Assembly (NCBI GenBank): GCA_046582565.1
Contig: JAYGED010000059.1
Coordinates: forward strand, 1-23,057
Direction: 5' to 3'
DNA length: 23,057 bases
Source of the DNA: JAYGED01 sp046582565
GTDB taxonomy: Bacteria > Pseudomonadota > Alphaproteobacteria > JAAXGF01
Shown piece after piece: positions 14,339-22,559 of this stretch. Position 1 is the first letter of the stretch. Each line of letters opens with the position of its first letter. Under the pieces are notes generated by a model. The model ran no database searches and was not told the origin of the DNA. It saw only the letters and a program-made list of their open reading frames with translations. The position numbers and the translations under genes were made by a program.

Positions 14339-15439
14339 ATGGAAAGCGCGCTCAAACCGATTACCAACAGTCTCCGCGGGTTCTTCTCCTGGTGGTTTGG
14401 GGAACTTGCCGGCTTCATCCCTTTGCGGCTTCGCCGCGCCGTTGCGGGAACGTCGCAAAAGCTGGTGCTTGAATTCAGCGCGCAAGAGGTGATTGTCGGC
14501 TGCGATAGGATCGGTAAATACCGTGAACTGGGCCGTATCGACAGGTCATTGGGCGAGGGCACATCCCAACGCAGAGCCATGACCAAGCTGACGCGCAAGC
14601 TCGGCAGAGGGCGCGCGGACGCCACCATCAGATTGTCCGGCGACAAGGTCTTACAAAAATTGATCCGCCTGCCCCTGGCAACCGAGGAAAACCTCCGAGA
14701 AGTGGTCGGTTTCGAGATGAACCGCCACACGCCTTTCAAGGCGGGCGACGTTTTTTACGACTACCGTATCGTTGAGCGGGATGATCAGGCGCAACAGATT
14801 TCGGTCGAACTCGCCGTCGCCCCCAAGGCCGAGATCGAGGGCGTTATAAAGGCGACCCGTGACGTTGGCCTTCATGCTGTATCGATAGAAGTTGCGGGCG
14901 ATGATGCGGCGCAAGACCAGCTGTTCAACCTGCTGCCCGGCGACCAAGCCAAGGGGCAGGCAAGACTGGGGGGGCGTCTGAGCTTCATATTGGCGATGCT
15001 CGCCCTGCTGTTGGGCGCGTTGGCTGTCTATATCCCCATCGATCGCGAGAGCCGGGAGGCTACGCGCATGCTGAGCCGCGTCGCAGCGGCCAAAGCCGAG
15101 GCAAATTTGGCGGCAGATTTACGCGACGAAATCAATAAGACGATCGAGGCCGGCGGGTTCCTGGCCGGCAAAAAACACCAGACGCCCGCAAACATCGAGC
15201 TGCTCGCTGAGTTGACGCGGCTGTTGCCCGATGACACCTCGCTGCTGCATTTTCAACGGCGGGATTCAAGCATTTCCATGGCCGGCTTTTCAGCCAGCGC
15301 CTCCGATCTGATCGGTATCATCGAACAGTCGCCGTATTTTCAGGATGCCGAGTTCCGCTCGATCGTTTCGCAAGATCTTGAAGATGGCCTCGAACGGTTC
15401 CAGCTATCGGCCACAATCGAGGGGAATCCAGCGCCGTGA
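14339..15439 (+). CDS. gspL: type II secretion system inner-membrane protein GspL
   Basis: A protein of 366 residues from the ATG at 14339; a GTG at 14321 is an alternative, and neither has a strong ribosome site. The cytoplasmic part resembles the PilM/actin-like region, including RLPLATEENLREVVGFEM and RHTPFKAGDVFYDYRIV near 125-145. One transmembrane helix follows at about 213-234 (LSFILAMLALLLGALAVYIPI). After it come a coiled segment and a periplasmic PilN-like ferredoxin fold (TRLLPDDTSLLHFQ... to the end). GspL anchors the ATPase GspE to the inner-membrane platform. The stop overlaps the next start (GTGA). The sequence is diverged from enterobacterial GspL, but architecture and neighbours make the call safe. 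Confidence 0.87.
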   Translation: MESALKPITNSLRGFFSWWFGELAGFIPLRLRRAVAGTSQKLVLEFSAQEVIVGCDRIGKYRELGRIDRSLGEGTSQRRAMTKLTRKLGRGRADATIRLSGDKVLQKLIRLPLATEENLREVVGFEMNRHTPFKAGDVFYDYRIVERDDQAQQISVELAVAPKAEIEGVIKATRDVGLHAVSIEVAGDDAAQDQLFNLLPGDQAKGQARLGGRLSFILAMLALLLGALAVYIPIDRESREATRMLSRVAAAKAEANLAADLRDEINKTIEAGGFLAGKKHQTPANIELLAELTRLLPDDTSLLHFQRRDSSISMAGFSASASDLIGIIEQSPYFQDAEFRSIVSQDLEDGLERFQLSATIEGNPAP

Positions 15440-16020
15440 GACGGAGACCCTCAACCCCGTTCAGTCGAGCCTTGGCGCTTGCCTTAGCTGTGGGAACCGG
15501 CGCGGTGCTGTACGCAGCACTCTTCGAGCCGCTGTGGATCAGCCACCGGAATTTCCAGCAATCGCGTCTTCAATCGGCGGCGCTCTTGGCGAAATACCAA
15601 CGCCTGGGCGGCGCGGTTGAGGCTCTCGAGGCGGAACTCGCCGCCGTACAAACCGCCCAAGCGGCACAGGCCGGCTTTTTCCCGGGCGAGAGCAGTTCTC
15701 TCGCTGCCGCGGAACTGCAAAATCACGTCAAGAATATCGTCAGGTTAGCCGGTGAAGAGCTCAAGAGCACACAGGTCTTGCCGGTTCAAAAAGAAGCAGA
15801 CGCGGAGCGGGTTACCATCCAGGTCCAATTGCCGTTGCGCATACAAAGCCTGCAACAGGTGTTGCATTCGCTGGAGAGCGGCGCGCCATTTGTGTTCATA
15901 GACAATATCGATGTGCGACGCCGCCAGGTACGTCTGCGGGGGCTGCAGAACAAGAACGAGGACGTCTATCTGGATGTTCGATTCGACATCACCGGCTATA
16001 TGCGACCGCCGGCGTCATGA
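15436..16020 (+). CDS. gspM: type II secretion system protein GspM (PilO-like)
   Basis: A protein of 194 residues starting at a GTG that overlaps the gspL stop (GTGA). A short basic N-terminus and one membrane helix (about 10-28, LALALAVGTGAVLYAALF) are followed by a coiled-coil stretch (LLAKYQRLGGAVEALEAELAAVQ). The periplasmic ferredoxin-like domain ends with FIDNIDVRRR...LDVRFDITGY, typical of GspM/PilO. It pairs with GspL in the inner-membrane assembly platform. Its position between GspL and a GspC-like protein supports this. Confidence 0.85.
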   Translation: MRRRPSTPFSRALALALAVGTGAVLYAALFEPLWISHRNFQQSRLQSAALLAKYQRLGGAVEALEAELAAVQTAQAAQAGFFPGESSSLAAAELQNHVKNIVRLAGEELKSTQVLPVQKEADAERVTIQVQLPLRIQSLQQVLHSLESGAPFVFIDNIDVRRRQVRLRGLQNKNEDVYLDVRFDITGYMRPPAS

Positions 16021-16538
16021 GAGGCGCCCGCTCAAGCGCTCCGCTTTATCTGCTGGTCTTATGCATCGGCCTCGCTTGGCTGGTTTATTGGCAGATCGAG
16101 TATCCGCCTTACCTTTCGGATGCTGTTGTGAGCCTGGATCAACCCGTCGAGCCGGGCCCGCCAGGCTCGGCCCAGGCCGAATTCGCCTTGCCGCCGCTTG
16201 AGGACTTTTCCGAAATCGTCGCCCGCCCGCTTTTTTCACCAACCCGCCGACCACCGTCGGAAGCAGAGGTTATCGAAACCGTTACCGATGACACCCCGCT
16301 GCCAAAGCTGTCGGACTTCAACTTGACCCTGACCGGCGTGGTAATTTCCACCGAGGGAAGTATGGCCCTGCTTCAGCGGCCGAAATCGACCGACCTGATC
16401 CGGGCTTTATTGGGCCAGGAGATCGACGGTTGGCGGGTCGAGCGCATCGAAGCGGATCGCGTGACATTTCGCCAGGGCCAGTCTGTCGAAATTGTCACCT
16501 TGCAGGACAAAGCGGCAGAACCCACAGCGCAGCAGTAA
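16017..16538 (+). CDS. short GspC/GspN-type type II secretion protein (HR domain, no PDZ)
   Basis: A protein of 173 residues whose ATG overlaps the gspM stop (ATGA). One N-terminal membrane helix (about 8-24) is followed by a Pro-rich linker. Then comes FSEIVARPLFSPTRRP, the typical entry to the homology region of GspC, and the beta domain LTLTGVVISTEGSMALLQRP...GWRVERIEADRVTFRQGQ. This is the GspC/PilP-like domain that links the inner-membrane platform to the secretin. There is no C-terminal PDZ domain, so the protein is the short form often annotated as 'type II secretion protein N'. The neighbouring gspD starts after a 164-base gap. Confidence 0.75.
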   Translation: MRGARSSAPLYLLVLCIGLAWLVYWQIEYPPYLSDAVVSLDQPVEPGPPGSAQAEFALPPLEDFSEIVARPLFSPTRRPPSEAEVIETVTDDTPLPKLSDFNLTLTGVVISTEGSMALLQRPKSTDLIRALLGQEIDGWRVERIEADRVTFRQGQSVEIVTLQDKAAEPTAQQ

Positions 16539-16702
16539 ACTAGAATACTGCATCCCTGACCCAAATACAGTCTTGGGCAGTTTTGAAAACTGTTCGATGC
16601 CGATAAAGTATTTCGCTTGGATTATGGGCCACAAATGCTCTAACATTCCGGTTCGCTAATTATAAAACGATTAAAAATACCGGTTTACAGGGAAATCATG
16701 CT
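16539..16702 (+). promoter_or_regulatory. AT-rich intergenic region ahead of gspD, candidate promoter
   Basis: The gap between the GspC-like gene and gspD is unusually AT-rich. It holds a near-perfect palindrome CAGTTTTGAAAACTG at 16578-16592 (7-bp arms, one central base). TTGAAA (16583-16588) with TAAAGT (16604-16609) is a weak sigma-70-like pair with only 15 bases between. AGGGA at 16689-16693 serves as ribosome site for the GTG of gspD. The secretin may thus have its own promoter, apart from gspL-M-C. Confidence 0.4.
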
Positions 16703-18877
16703 GTGAATAAAAGAGTCTTTTCTCTCTTTATGCTGCTCGCCGCGACATTACTGGTCTCGGCATGCCCTGCATTGTCTCCCCTACAAGGTTTGACCAGTTT
16801 GGCAGCGCCGGCAACCATCGCTCAGCCGGTAGAGGCGACCCCTTCCAACGACGCCGCCACCGCCCCGGAGCCCGAGGTTCGTGAGCCGCTGCCTCAGGAT
16901 CTTGCGTTTTATCCGGGCTCGGGCGATTTCATCAATCCGGTGGTCGGCACCTGGCAATCGATCAAGATTTCCGTCGAAGGCGAGGTCACCCTCAACTTCG
17001 TCGATGCGGACCTGCGCGAAGTGATCCGGGCGATACTCGGAGACACCCTGAAGGCCAATTATGTCATCGACCCCAAGGTCAAGGGGTCGGTCACCCTGCA
17101 GACCAGCGCACCCATGCCGCGCTCGGCGGTCATGCCGACCCTTGAACATATCCTGCGCCTCAACGGCGCCGCTCTGGTACTGAGCGATGACCTGTATCGG
17201 GTGTTGCCCGCGGATATGGCGGCGCGCGAGACCGGCACACCGCAGCTCGGCAATCTGGCGGGCCCGCGCGGCGAGGGATTTGGCCTGCAGGTGGTGCCGT
17301 TGAAATTCGCCGCCGCCACGGAAATGGAAAAGATCCTTGAGCCGATCTCACGGGCCGGCGCCGTGGTGCTCGTCGACCCTGCGCGTAACCTGCTGTTTCT
17401 CTCCGGCACGCGCCAGGAACGCGCGACCCTTCTCGAGGTCGTGCAGATGTTCGACGTGGATTGGCTGAAGGGTATGTCCTTTGCCCTCATCCCGCTCGAG
17501 TCGACGGACGCCAAGACCGTTATCGAAGAACTCGGTGCCGTGTTCGGCGGCGAAGCGGGCACACCCATCGCGGGGCTGGTGCGCTTCGTTCCCATCGAGC
17601 GGCTGAATTCGATCCTGGTGATCACCCAGCAGCGGACCTATCTCGAGGAGGCCCGGGTATGGATCGAGCGCTTCGATCAGAGCGCCGAGGGAGACGGGCA
17701 GCGGCTCTACGTCTATTACGTCCAGAACGGCCAGGCGACGGTTCTGGCCGACGTCCTGAGCAAGATATTCGCGATCGATCCGGCTGAACGGAAGACGGCG
17801 CAAATCCCCGAGCTGGCGCCCGGCCTGCAGCCTGTTGTGCTGCGCACGCAAAATCAGCCCGAACCGGCAGTGGCCGAGGGAACCCAGGAAACCGGCGAGG
17901 CAGCGGCAGCGCAGCCGACACCACCGACCCCGACGACGGGAAACATGATCATTTCGACACCGTCTCGCCGGGCGCCCCTGGAAGGCGCAATCCGCATCAT
18001 CGCCGATGAGTCGATCAACGCCCTGGTCGTGCTGGCCAGCAAGCGGCAATACCGAATGGTCAGCGAGGCGCTCAGGAAGCTCGACATCATGCCGCTCCAG
18101 GTGCTCATCGAGGCGACCATCGCCGAGGTCACCCTCAATGACGAACTGCGCTACGGCCTGCAATGGTTCTTCAAGACGGGCGGCGACAGTGAATTGACCT
18201 TGAGCGAGGCAGCGAGCGGCGCCGCCGCCCAGATATTCCCCGGCTTCTCCTATCTCTTTCAAACCGGCGGCGATGTCCGTGTCGTGCTGAACGCGCTCGA
18301 CAGCATCACCGACGTCAACGTCATCTCGTCGCCGCAGCTCATGGTGCTCGATAACCAGACCGCCAGGCTTCAGGTCGGCGACCAGGTGCCCATCGCCACC
18401 CAGTCCTCGGTCTCGGTCACCGATCCCGATGCGCCCATCGTCAACCAGATTCAGTTTCTCGACACCGGCGTGATCCTCAACGTCACCCCCAGGGTCAATG
18501 CCGGCGGCATGGTGATCCTGGAAATCGAGCAGCAGGTCAGCGATGTGGTGGCGACGACCACATCAGGCATCGATTCACCGACCATCCGCCAGCGCCAGAT
18601 ATCCAGCACCGTCGCCGTGCAAAGCGGCGAGACCATTGCGCTTGGCGGTCTGATCCGCGAGAGCAGCTCGCACACCAGCTCCGGCCTGCCCATCCTCAAG
18701 GACATCCCCGTGGTCGGCGCCCTGTTCGGCAAGACCAGCAACAACACCACCCGGACCGAACTGCTCGTGCTGATCACCCCCCGGGTGGTCAGCAATCAGG
18801 ACGAGGCCCGCGCGGTAACTGATGAGCTGCGCCGCCGCCTGCGCGCCGTCATCCCCTTAGAGATTAAGGTTCAGTAG
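16703..18877 (+). CDS. gspD: type II secretion system outer-membrane secretin GspD, predicted lipoprotein
   Basis: A protein of 724 residues starting at GTG 16703; the nearby ATG at 16698 stops after two codons. The N-terminus is a lipoprotein-type signal, hydrophobic and ending in the lipobox VSAC with Cys21. N0-like and N1-N3 domains follow (VTLNFVDADLREVIRAILGD... and several 'VVPLKFA..TEMEKILEPI' type repeats). Next is a low-complexity Ala/Pro/Thr linker near 390-415, then the C-terminal secretin beta-barrel region with VPIATQSSV, LDTGVILNVTPRV, ETIALGGLIRES and VPVVGALFG-like closing blocks. It forms the multimeric channel in the outer membrane. The last 21 bases overlap the 3' end of gspK on the other strand. 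Confidence 0.94.
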   Translation: MNKRVFSLFMLLAATLLVSACPALSPLQGLTSLAAPATIAQPVEATPSNDAATAPEPEVREPLPQDLAFYPGSGDFINPVVGTWQSIKISVEGEVTLNFVDADLREVIRAILGDTLKANYVIDPKVKGSVTLQTSAPMPRSAVMPTLEHILRLNGAALVLSDDLYRVLPADMAARETGTPQLGNLAGPRGEGFGLQVVPLKFAAATEMEKILEPISRAGAVVLVDPARNLLFLSGTRQERATLLEVVQMFDVDWLKGMSFALIPLESTDAKTVIEELGAVFGGEAGTPIAGLVRFVPIERLNSILVITQQRTYLEEARVWIERFDQSAEGDGQRLYVYYVQNGQATVLADVLSKIFAIDPAERKTAQIPELAPGLQPVVLRTQNQPEPAVAEGTQETGEAAAAQPTPPTPTTGNMIISTPSRRAPLEGAIRIIADESINALVVLASKRQYRMVSEALRKLDIMPLQVLIEATIAEVTLNDELRYGLQWFFKTGGDSELTLSEAASGAAAQIFPGFSYLFQTGGDVRVVLNALDSITDVNVISSPQLMVLDNQTARLQVGDQVPIATQSSVSVTDPDAPIVNQIQFLDTGVILNVTPRVNAGGMVILEIEQQVSDVVATTTSGIDSPTIRQRQISSTVAVQSGETIALGGLIRESSSHTSSGLPILKDIPVVGALFGKTSNNTTRTELLVLITPRVVSNQDEARAVTDELRRRLRAVIPLEIKVQ

Positions 18878-19777
18878 ACCTGTAGCCGCCATGCGCTTTC
18901 CCTGTCTCCAGGCGCGAATCTGGAACAGTTGCCCGTCGCCGCCCAGCAGGACCACCGCCTCACGCACATAGATGCCGCCGCCGTCCGTGTGGGCCTCGGC
19001 ACGTAGGGTGTAGGTCGTCGCGGGCCGCAGAGCCAGAAGGCCGCCGGCTGCATCGAGGGCCTCGGCCTCGTCCGAATTCATCCACTCAAGGGCGAGCCGC
19101 GCCTCATCCGGCGCCGTGGCCGGGTCAACCCCCGGCCGGCCCGAATGAACCGTCAGCGCCGGCAACAGCTTTTCAAAAAGCGCCGCCGTCATGCCGATCA
19201 CCCGTTGCAGCTCTTCCACCGCCCGGAAGGGTTGGTTCTTGGGCCCGGTTGCGAGGCCCGCTGCGTGGTAGTCGTCCGCCTCGGCGCCGTTGGACCGCCT
19301 GAGATCGTCCGCATCCCTGAAGTCGGCAATGGCATCCACCAGCGCCGCCGCCGCCCCGGTCTCGACGCCAACCGAGACCAGCAACCCCCGGAGCAACGCA
19401 TCGGGCGCCGCGTTAAGGTCGATCTTGCCGGCTTCATCCTGGATCGATGCGAGGACTTCACCCCCGCCGAACGAGAACCGGTATAGGGTGCCGTCTCTGC
19501 GCCACTGTTGTTCGGACAATTCCTCCGACCGGGGCTGCAGCAGGGCCAGAATGGCGCGGTTGACGCCGGCGTCGGCCAAAGCGCGGGCCTTGGCATTTTC
19601 AACAAGGTTGTAGGCCAGCTTGGCATCTGTGCGCGCGTTCGCGGTGAAGCTGCCGGCGATGACGGCGAGCAGCGCCAGAATCCAGAGCACGGAAACCAGG
19701 GCAATGCCGCGTGATTTATCGTGCTTTGCAGAGCGTGCCGGCCACGGTGGCATTTGGGCGATTGGGGGTTTGCGCAT
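18857..19777 (-). CDS. gspK: type II secretion minor pseudopilin GspK
   Basis: A protein of 306 residues from the ATG at 19777, which overlaps the gspJ stop as TGATG; a GTG at 19780 is an alternative. The basic leader is followed by GIALVSVLWILALLAVIAG, a pseudopilin-type membrane segment. GspK characteristically lacks the Glu at +5, as here. The large globular part includes DLNAAPDALLRGLL and NQPFRAVEELQRVIGMT, the helix-hairpin-helix-like alpha domain specific to GspK. It caps the pseudopilus tip with GspI and GspJ. It is the last gene of the minus-strand arm and meets gspD tail to tail. Confidence 0.92.
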   Translation of the reverse strand: MRKPPIAQMPPWPARSAKHDKSRGIALVSVLWILALLAVIAGSFTANARTDAKLAYNLVENAKARALADAGVNRAILALLQPRSEELSEQQWRRDGTLYRFSFGGGEVLASIQDEAGKIDLNAAPDALLRGLLVSVGVETGAAAALVDAIADFRDADDLRRSNGAEADDYHAAGLATGPKNQPFRAVEELQRVIGMTAALFEKLLPALTVHSGRPGVDPATAPDEARLALEWMNSDEAEALDAAGGLLALRPATTYTLRAEAHTDGGGIYVREAVVLLGGDGQLFQIRAWRQGKRMAATGLLNLNL

Positions 19778-20466
19778 CACTCGATCCCCGCTGCGACGGC
19801 GTCGATCCGGGGCGCCACCACCAGGTCGGGCCAGGACCGTCTATCGCCAGGGGGAAATACGACCGCCAAACGAACCAGCGCCGGCAGCACCGACCGCTTG
19901 TCCCATACCGGCTGCCACTCAGTCGCAGTAGCCCCTTCGATGGGGCCAAAATAGGTGAAGCTGGCGGCGGCAATCTGCTCGATCAGAATGGTTTCGCCAA
20001 TCTCGTCGTCATCATCTGAAAGCCGGCGCCAGCGCAAAACGAGCGAAGCGTCGCCGCCGCCACCACCACCGCCGTCGTTGTCAACGCGCAGTTCAAATTG
20101 ATGGAAACCACCGCCGAGGTGCGACGGCATCAAACCGGCGAAGGTCATGCTCTCCCGGCCTCCCTGAAACTCGATGGGGCGTCCATTGGGAATTTCCGAA
20201 ATATCGGCGGGGCGACTGGCGCCGGTAAAATCCGGTATCTCATCGGGATCGACCAGCGGATAAGCCTGGCTGAGCAAGCGCCGAATGACCTGGTGGGAAA
20301 GCTCAATTTGCTGGATTGCCTCGCTGTTCTCAGCGCCGGTTTCCCAGGTGTGCGCAGCCAGCCTGATGCCACCGGACAGCATGGCGACGATCATGCCGAG
20401 AAGCGTTATGGCGACCAGCACCTCAATCAGGGTGAAGCCCTGCTGGTTGCGGGGACAAGACATCAT
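19777..20466 (-). CDS. gspJ: type II secretion minor pseudopilin GspJ
   Basis: A protein of 229 residues with a short prepilin leader and the cleavage/methylation motif QQG|FTLIEV (cut after Gly10, Glu at +5). A hydrophobic helix (LVAITLLGMIVAMLSGG) follows, then a beta-rich globular domain with RPIEF and FHQFELRV. Size and position between gspI and gspK identify it as GspJ. The start is the first of two ATGs, 3 bases after the gspI stop. A run of seven glycines (DNDGGGGGGGDAS) sits in a loop of the globular domain. Confidence 0.92.
   Translation of the reverse strand: MMSCPRNQQGFTLIEVLVAITLLGMIVAMLSGGIRLAAHTWETGAENSEAIQQIELSHQVIRRLLSQAYPLVDPDEIPDFTGASRPADISEIPNGRPIEFQGGRESMTFAGLMPSHLGGGFHQFELRVDNDGGGGGGGDASLVLRWRRLSDDDDEIGETILIEQIAAASFTYFGPIEGATATEWQPVWDKRSVLPALVRLAVVFPPGDRRSWPDLVVAPRIDAVAAGIE
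20053..20073 (-). repeat. triplet run encoding seven glycines in gspJ
   Basis: Seven consecutive glycine codons (GGC/GGT) lie between Asp-rich flanks. It is a short microsatellite-like tract that can vary in length without breaking the frame. Confidence 0.8.
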
Positions 20467-20469
20467 CGA

Positions 20470-20868
20470 CTACGGCACCGCCAGCCGCAGGGTGCTGAGC
20501 GAGACCATTCGCTCCCGCATCAAGCCGTCCCAGGAGACCGTAACCGTAACCTCAAACGCCGAGATCAACTCGGGTGCCACCATTGCCCCGCCGTCGTCAT
20601 AGGGGCGGACCGTCGTCTGCCATCGATAGCCGTTTTCGAACGCTCCCGCCTGATCCCCCGCCGCCAAGGGCTCCTCGATACCCATGGCCGTGAGCTTCGA
20701 CTCAGCCAGCAGGGTGGCGGTGTTATAAGCCTCCGTGACCACAGCACCGCGAAGCCCGGTGGAGAAAATCTGAAAGACGGCGCTCAACGCCATGGCGACG
20801 ATGGCGAAGGCAACGATGACCTCAATGAGCGTGAAGCCCCTCTCCTTGATGCGGGCCCGGCTAGTCAA
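20470..20868 (-). CDS. gspI: type II secretion minor pseudopilin GspI
   Basis: A protein of 132 residues with the prepilin motif ERG|FTLIEVIVAFAIVAMAL (cleavage after Gly11, Glu16 at +5). A compact domain follows with YNTATLLAESKLTAMG and a late 'VTVSWDG' strand, typical of GspI. The only suitable start is a TTG at 20868, with AGGG seven or so bases upstream, placed 8 bases inside the end of gspH. That rare start plus overlap suggests translational coupling to gspH. It forms the tip complex with GspJ and GspK. Confidence 0.9.
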   Translation of the reverse strand: MTSRARIKERGFTLIEVIVAFAIVAMALSAVFQIFSTGLRGAVVTEAYNTATLLAESKLTAMGIEEPLAAGDQAGAFENGYRWQTTVRPYDDGGAMVAPELISAFEVTVTVSWDGLMRERMVSLSTLRLAVP

Positions 20869-21325
20869 CGATCGACACCCTACCGGTCAGCCAATCGACC
20901 AGGATTTCATATTTTTGGTCCGCGGCGGAGAGCGTGATGCCGCCACCGGTCGATGAGCCGTCGGCAAAGAAACGGATTGCCCCCACCTGGTCGTCCTGAG
21001 CCTCGGATGTGGCGGTGAACAGGACGATTTCCGCCTCCGACGGCAGCGATACGGCGGCCTTTGCATCGCCAATCGAAAAGCTGTGCGCCGCGAGATCGAG
21101 GTGGAAGCGCACCTCTTTGTTAAGCGTGATCGCCTCGCTGCGTGCGGCGCGCAAACCGGAGGCCAGATCGCGGGAAGCGGCCTTGAGCGTGGCCGATGAC
21201 AGGCTGCTGGAAAACAGCGGCGGCACAACAGCCAGAACCAGGGCCAGAATGGCCATGACGACCAGCATTTCCACCAGGGTGAAGCCCCGTTCCGCCTGTC
21301 TCGCCGCTCTGGCCTCCTGCTGCAT
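20861..21325 (-). CDS. gspH: type II secretion minor pseudopilin GspH
   Basis: A protein of 154 residues. The prepilin leader ends in AERG|FTLVEMLVVMAILALVLA (cut after Gly14, Glu19 at +5). The block DLASGLRAARSEAITLNKEVRFHLD is the characteristic GspH/FimT region, followed by a beta domain with IRFFADGSSTGG and a final WLTGRV. This makes it GspH and not the major pseudopilin GspG, which lacks the 'LRAARSEAI' pattern and has a calcium-site loop. It starts 10 bases after the gspF stop and overlaps gspI by 8 bases. Confidence 0.92.
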   Translation of the reverse strand: MQQEARAARQAERGFTLVEMLVVMAILALVLAVVPPLFSSSLSSATLKAASRDLASGLRAARSEAITLNKEVRFHLDLAAHSFSIGDAKAAVSLPSEAEIVLFTATSEAQDDQVGAIRFFADGSSTGGGITLSAADQKYEILVDWLTGRVSIVD

Positions 21326-21335
21326 GGATCGATCC

Positions 21336-22556
21336 CTAAAATGGAAGATCGTAGACGCTCATGATCGCCGACAGGATTGTGAGAATAATACCGCCAACAA
21401 ACACCCCCAGTATGATCGTCAGGCCCGGGACCAGCGCGGCCATCAGCCGATTGATCGACAGCTGGACCTCCTGATCGAAGATGTCGGCCAGCTTGATCAT
21501 CATCTCATCGAGCCGGCCGCTTTCTTCGCCCACGCGAACCAGATGGGCTGCCATTCTCGGAAACACAGCGGCCTCGATCAACGGCGCCGCCATGCCGCGG
21601 CCTTCCTTCAGGCTCGGTATCAGTTGATCGATTGCCTTAGCGATGGCGGTGTTGGCGATCGCTTCCTGGGCGACGGAGATGCTGCTTATCAGATCGACGT
21701 TATTGCCAAGCAGCATACCCATGGTGCGGCTGAAACGGGCCACCTCGACCTTGGCTACCAGATCGCCGATCAGGGGCAGATGCAGCAGCCAGCGATCCCA
21801 GTGATCGCGCGCCCGCGGACTGTGCAGCGCTCGGCGGCCGAGGAAGAACAGCACAACCAAGCCAATCACTATGAAGAGGCCGTATTGCCGCAGCCCGTCA
21901 CTCAAGGCGACCAGCAGCCTGGCCGATGAGGGAAGGGCCGCCCCGGCGCCTTCAAACATCGGCTTGAACTCGGGCACGATGACGGCCAGAACTAGGGCCA
22001 TGGAAACCCCGGTGGTGATCAACAGGATGAGCGGATAGATGAGCGCGGATTTCACCGTCTCGCGCAGCTGTTGCGACTTTTCCATGAACTCGGATAACCG
22101 CACCAAAACGATGTCTAGCGCGGCGCCGACCTCACCGGCGCGAACCGTGCTCAGATAGGTCTGCGCGAATACGTTCTGCTGGTCGGCCATGGCGTCGGCA
22201 AGCGACGCACCGCCGCGAACCGAGTCGAGAAGGCGATTGACGAGGCGTTGCACAGGCTCGCGTTCCGAAATGTCCGCAACAATTTCCAAGGCGCGCTCAA
22301 GAGGCAGATCCGCGGTCAAAAGTATGGCCAGTTCCCGCGTGAAAGCAGCCACATCCTGGCGTGATACCTGTTGCCCCTTGAGCACCCCGCTCCCGGAGTG
22401 GCGAGACGAAGCGCCCGCGCCGACTTCGGTGGCGCGAATGGGCACATGACCGAGTCTGCGAAGCTGCTCGATGGCCGCGGCTTTATCCTCCCCATCGATC
22501 ATCCCTTCGATGACATCGCCCGCGGCGGAAACTGCTTTATAGTTGAAACGCGCCAT
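21336..22556 (-). CDS. gspF: type II secretion inner-membrane platform protein GspF
   Basis: A protein of 406 residues, the standard length. The N-terminal MARFNYKAVSAAGDVIEGMID and two copies of the GspF/PilC cytoplasmic helical domain (FTRELAILLTADLPLERALEI near 74; FSRTMGMLLGNNVDLISSI near 275) are present. There are three membrane segments (SALIYPLILLITTGVSMALV, YGLFIVIGLVVLFFLG and the C-terminal VPGLTIILGVFVGGIILTIL). It is the polytopic core on which the pseudopilus is assembled. It begins 3 bases after the gspE stop. The gene normally next in order would be gspG; here it is gspH. Confidence 0.95.
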   Translation of the reverse strand: MARFNYKAVSAAGDVIEGMIDGEDKAAAIEQLRRLGHVPIRATEVGAGASSRHSGSGVLKGQQVSRQDVAAFTRELAILLTADLPLERALEIVADISEREPVQRLVNRLLDSVRGGASLADAMADQQNVFAQTYLSTVRAGEVGAALDIVLVRLSEFMEKSQQLRETVKSALIYPLILLITTGVSMALVLAVIVPEFKPMFEGAGAALPSSARLLVALSDGLRQYGLFIVIGLVVLFFLGRRALHSPRARDHWDRWLLHLPLIGDLVAKVEVARFSRTMGMLLGNNVDLISSISVAQEAIANTAIAKAIDQLIPSLKEGRGMAAPLIEAAVFPRMAAHLVRVGEESGRLDEMMIKLADIFDQEVQLSINRLMAALVPGLTIILGVFVGGIILTILSAIMSVYDLPF

Positions 22557-22559
22557 CGC

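Noticed and set aside
17348..18262. 304-codon minus-strand frame within gspD
   Set aside because: Shadow of the secretin gene; no recognisable domain and the plus-strand product is certain.
20861..21325. gspH considered as the missing major pseudopilin gspG
   Set aside because: Has the LRAARSEAITLNKEV pattern of GspH/FimT and lacks GspG-type C-terminal features.
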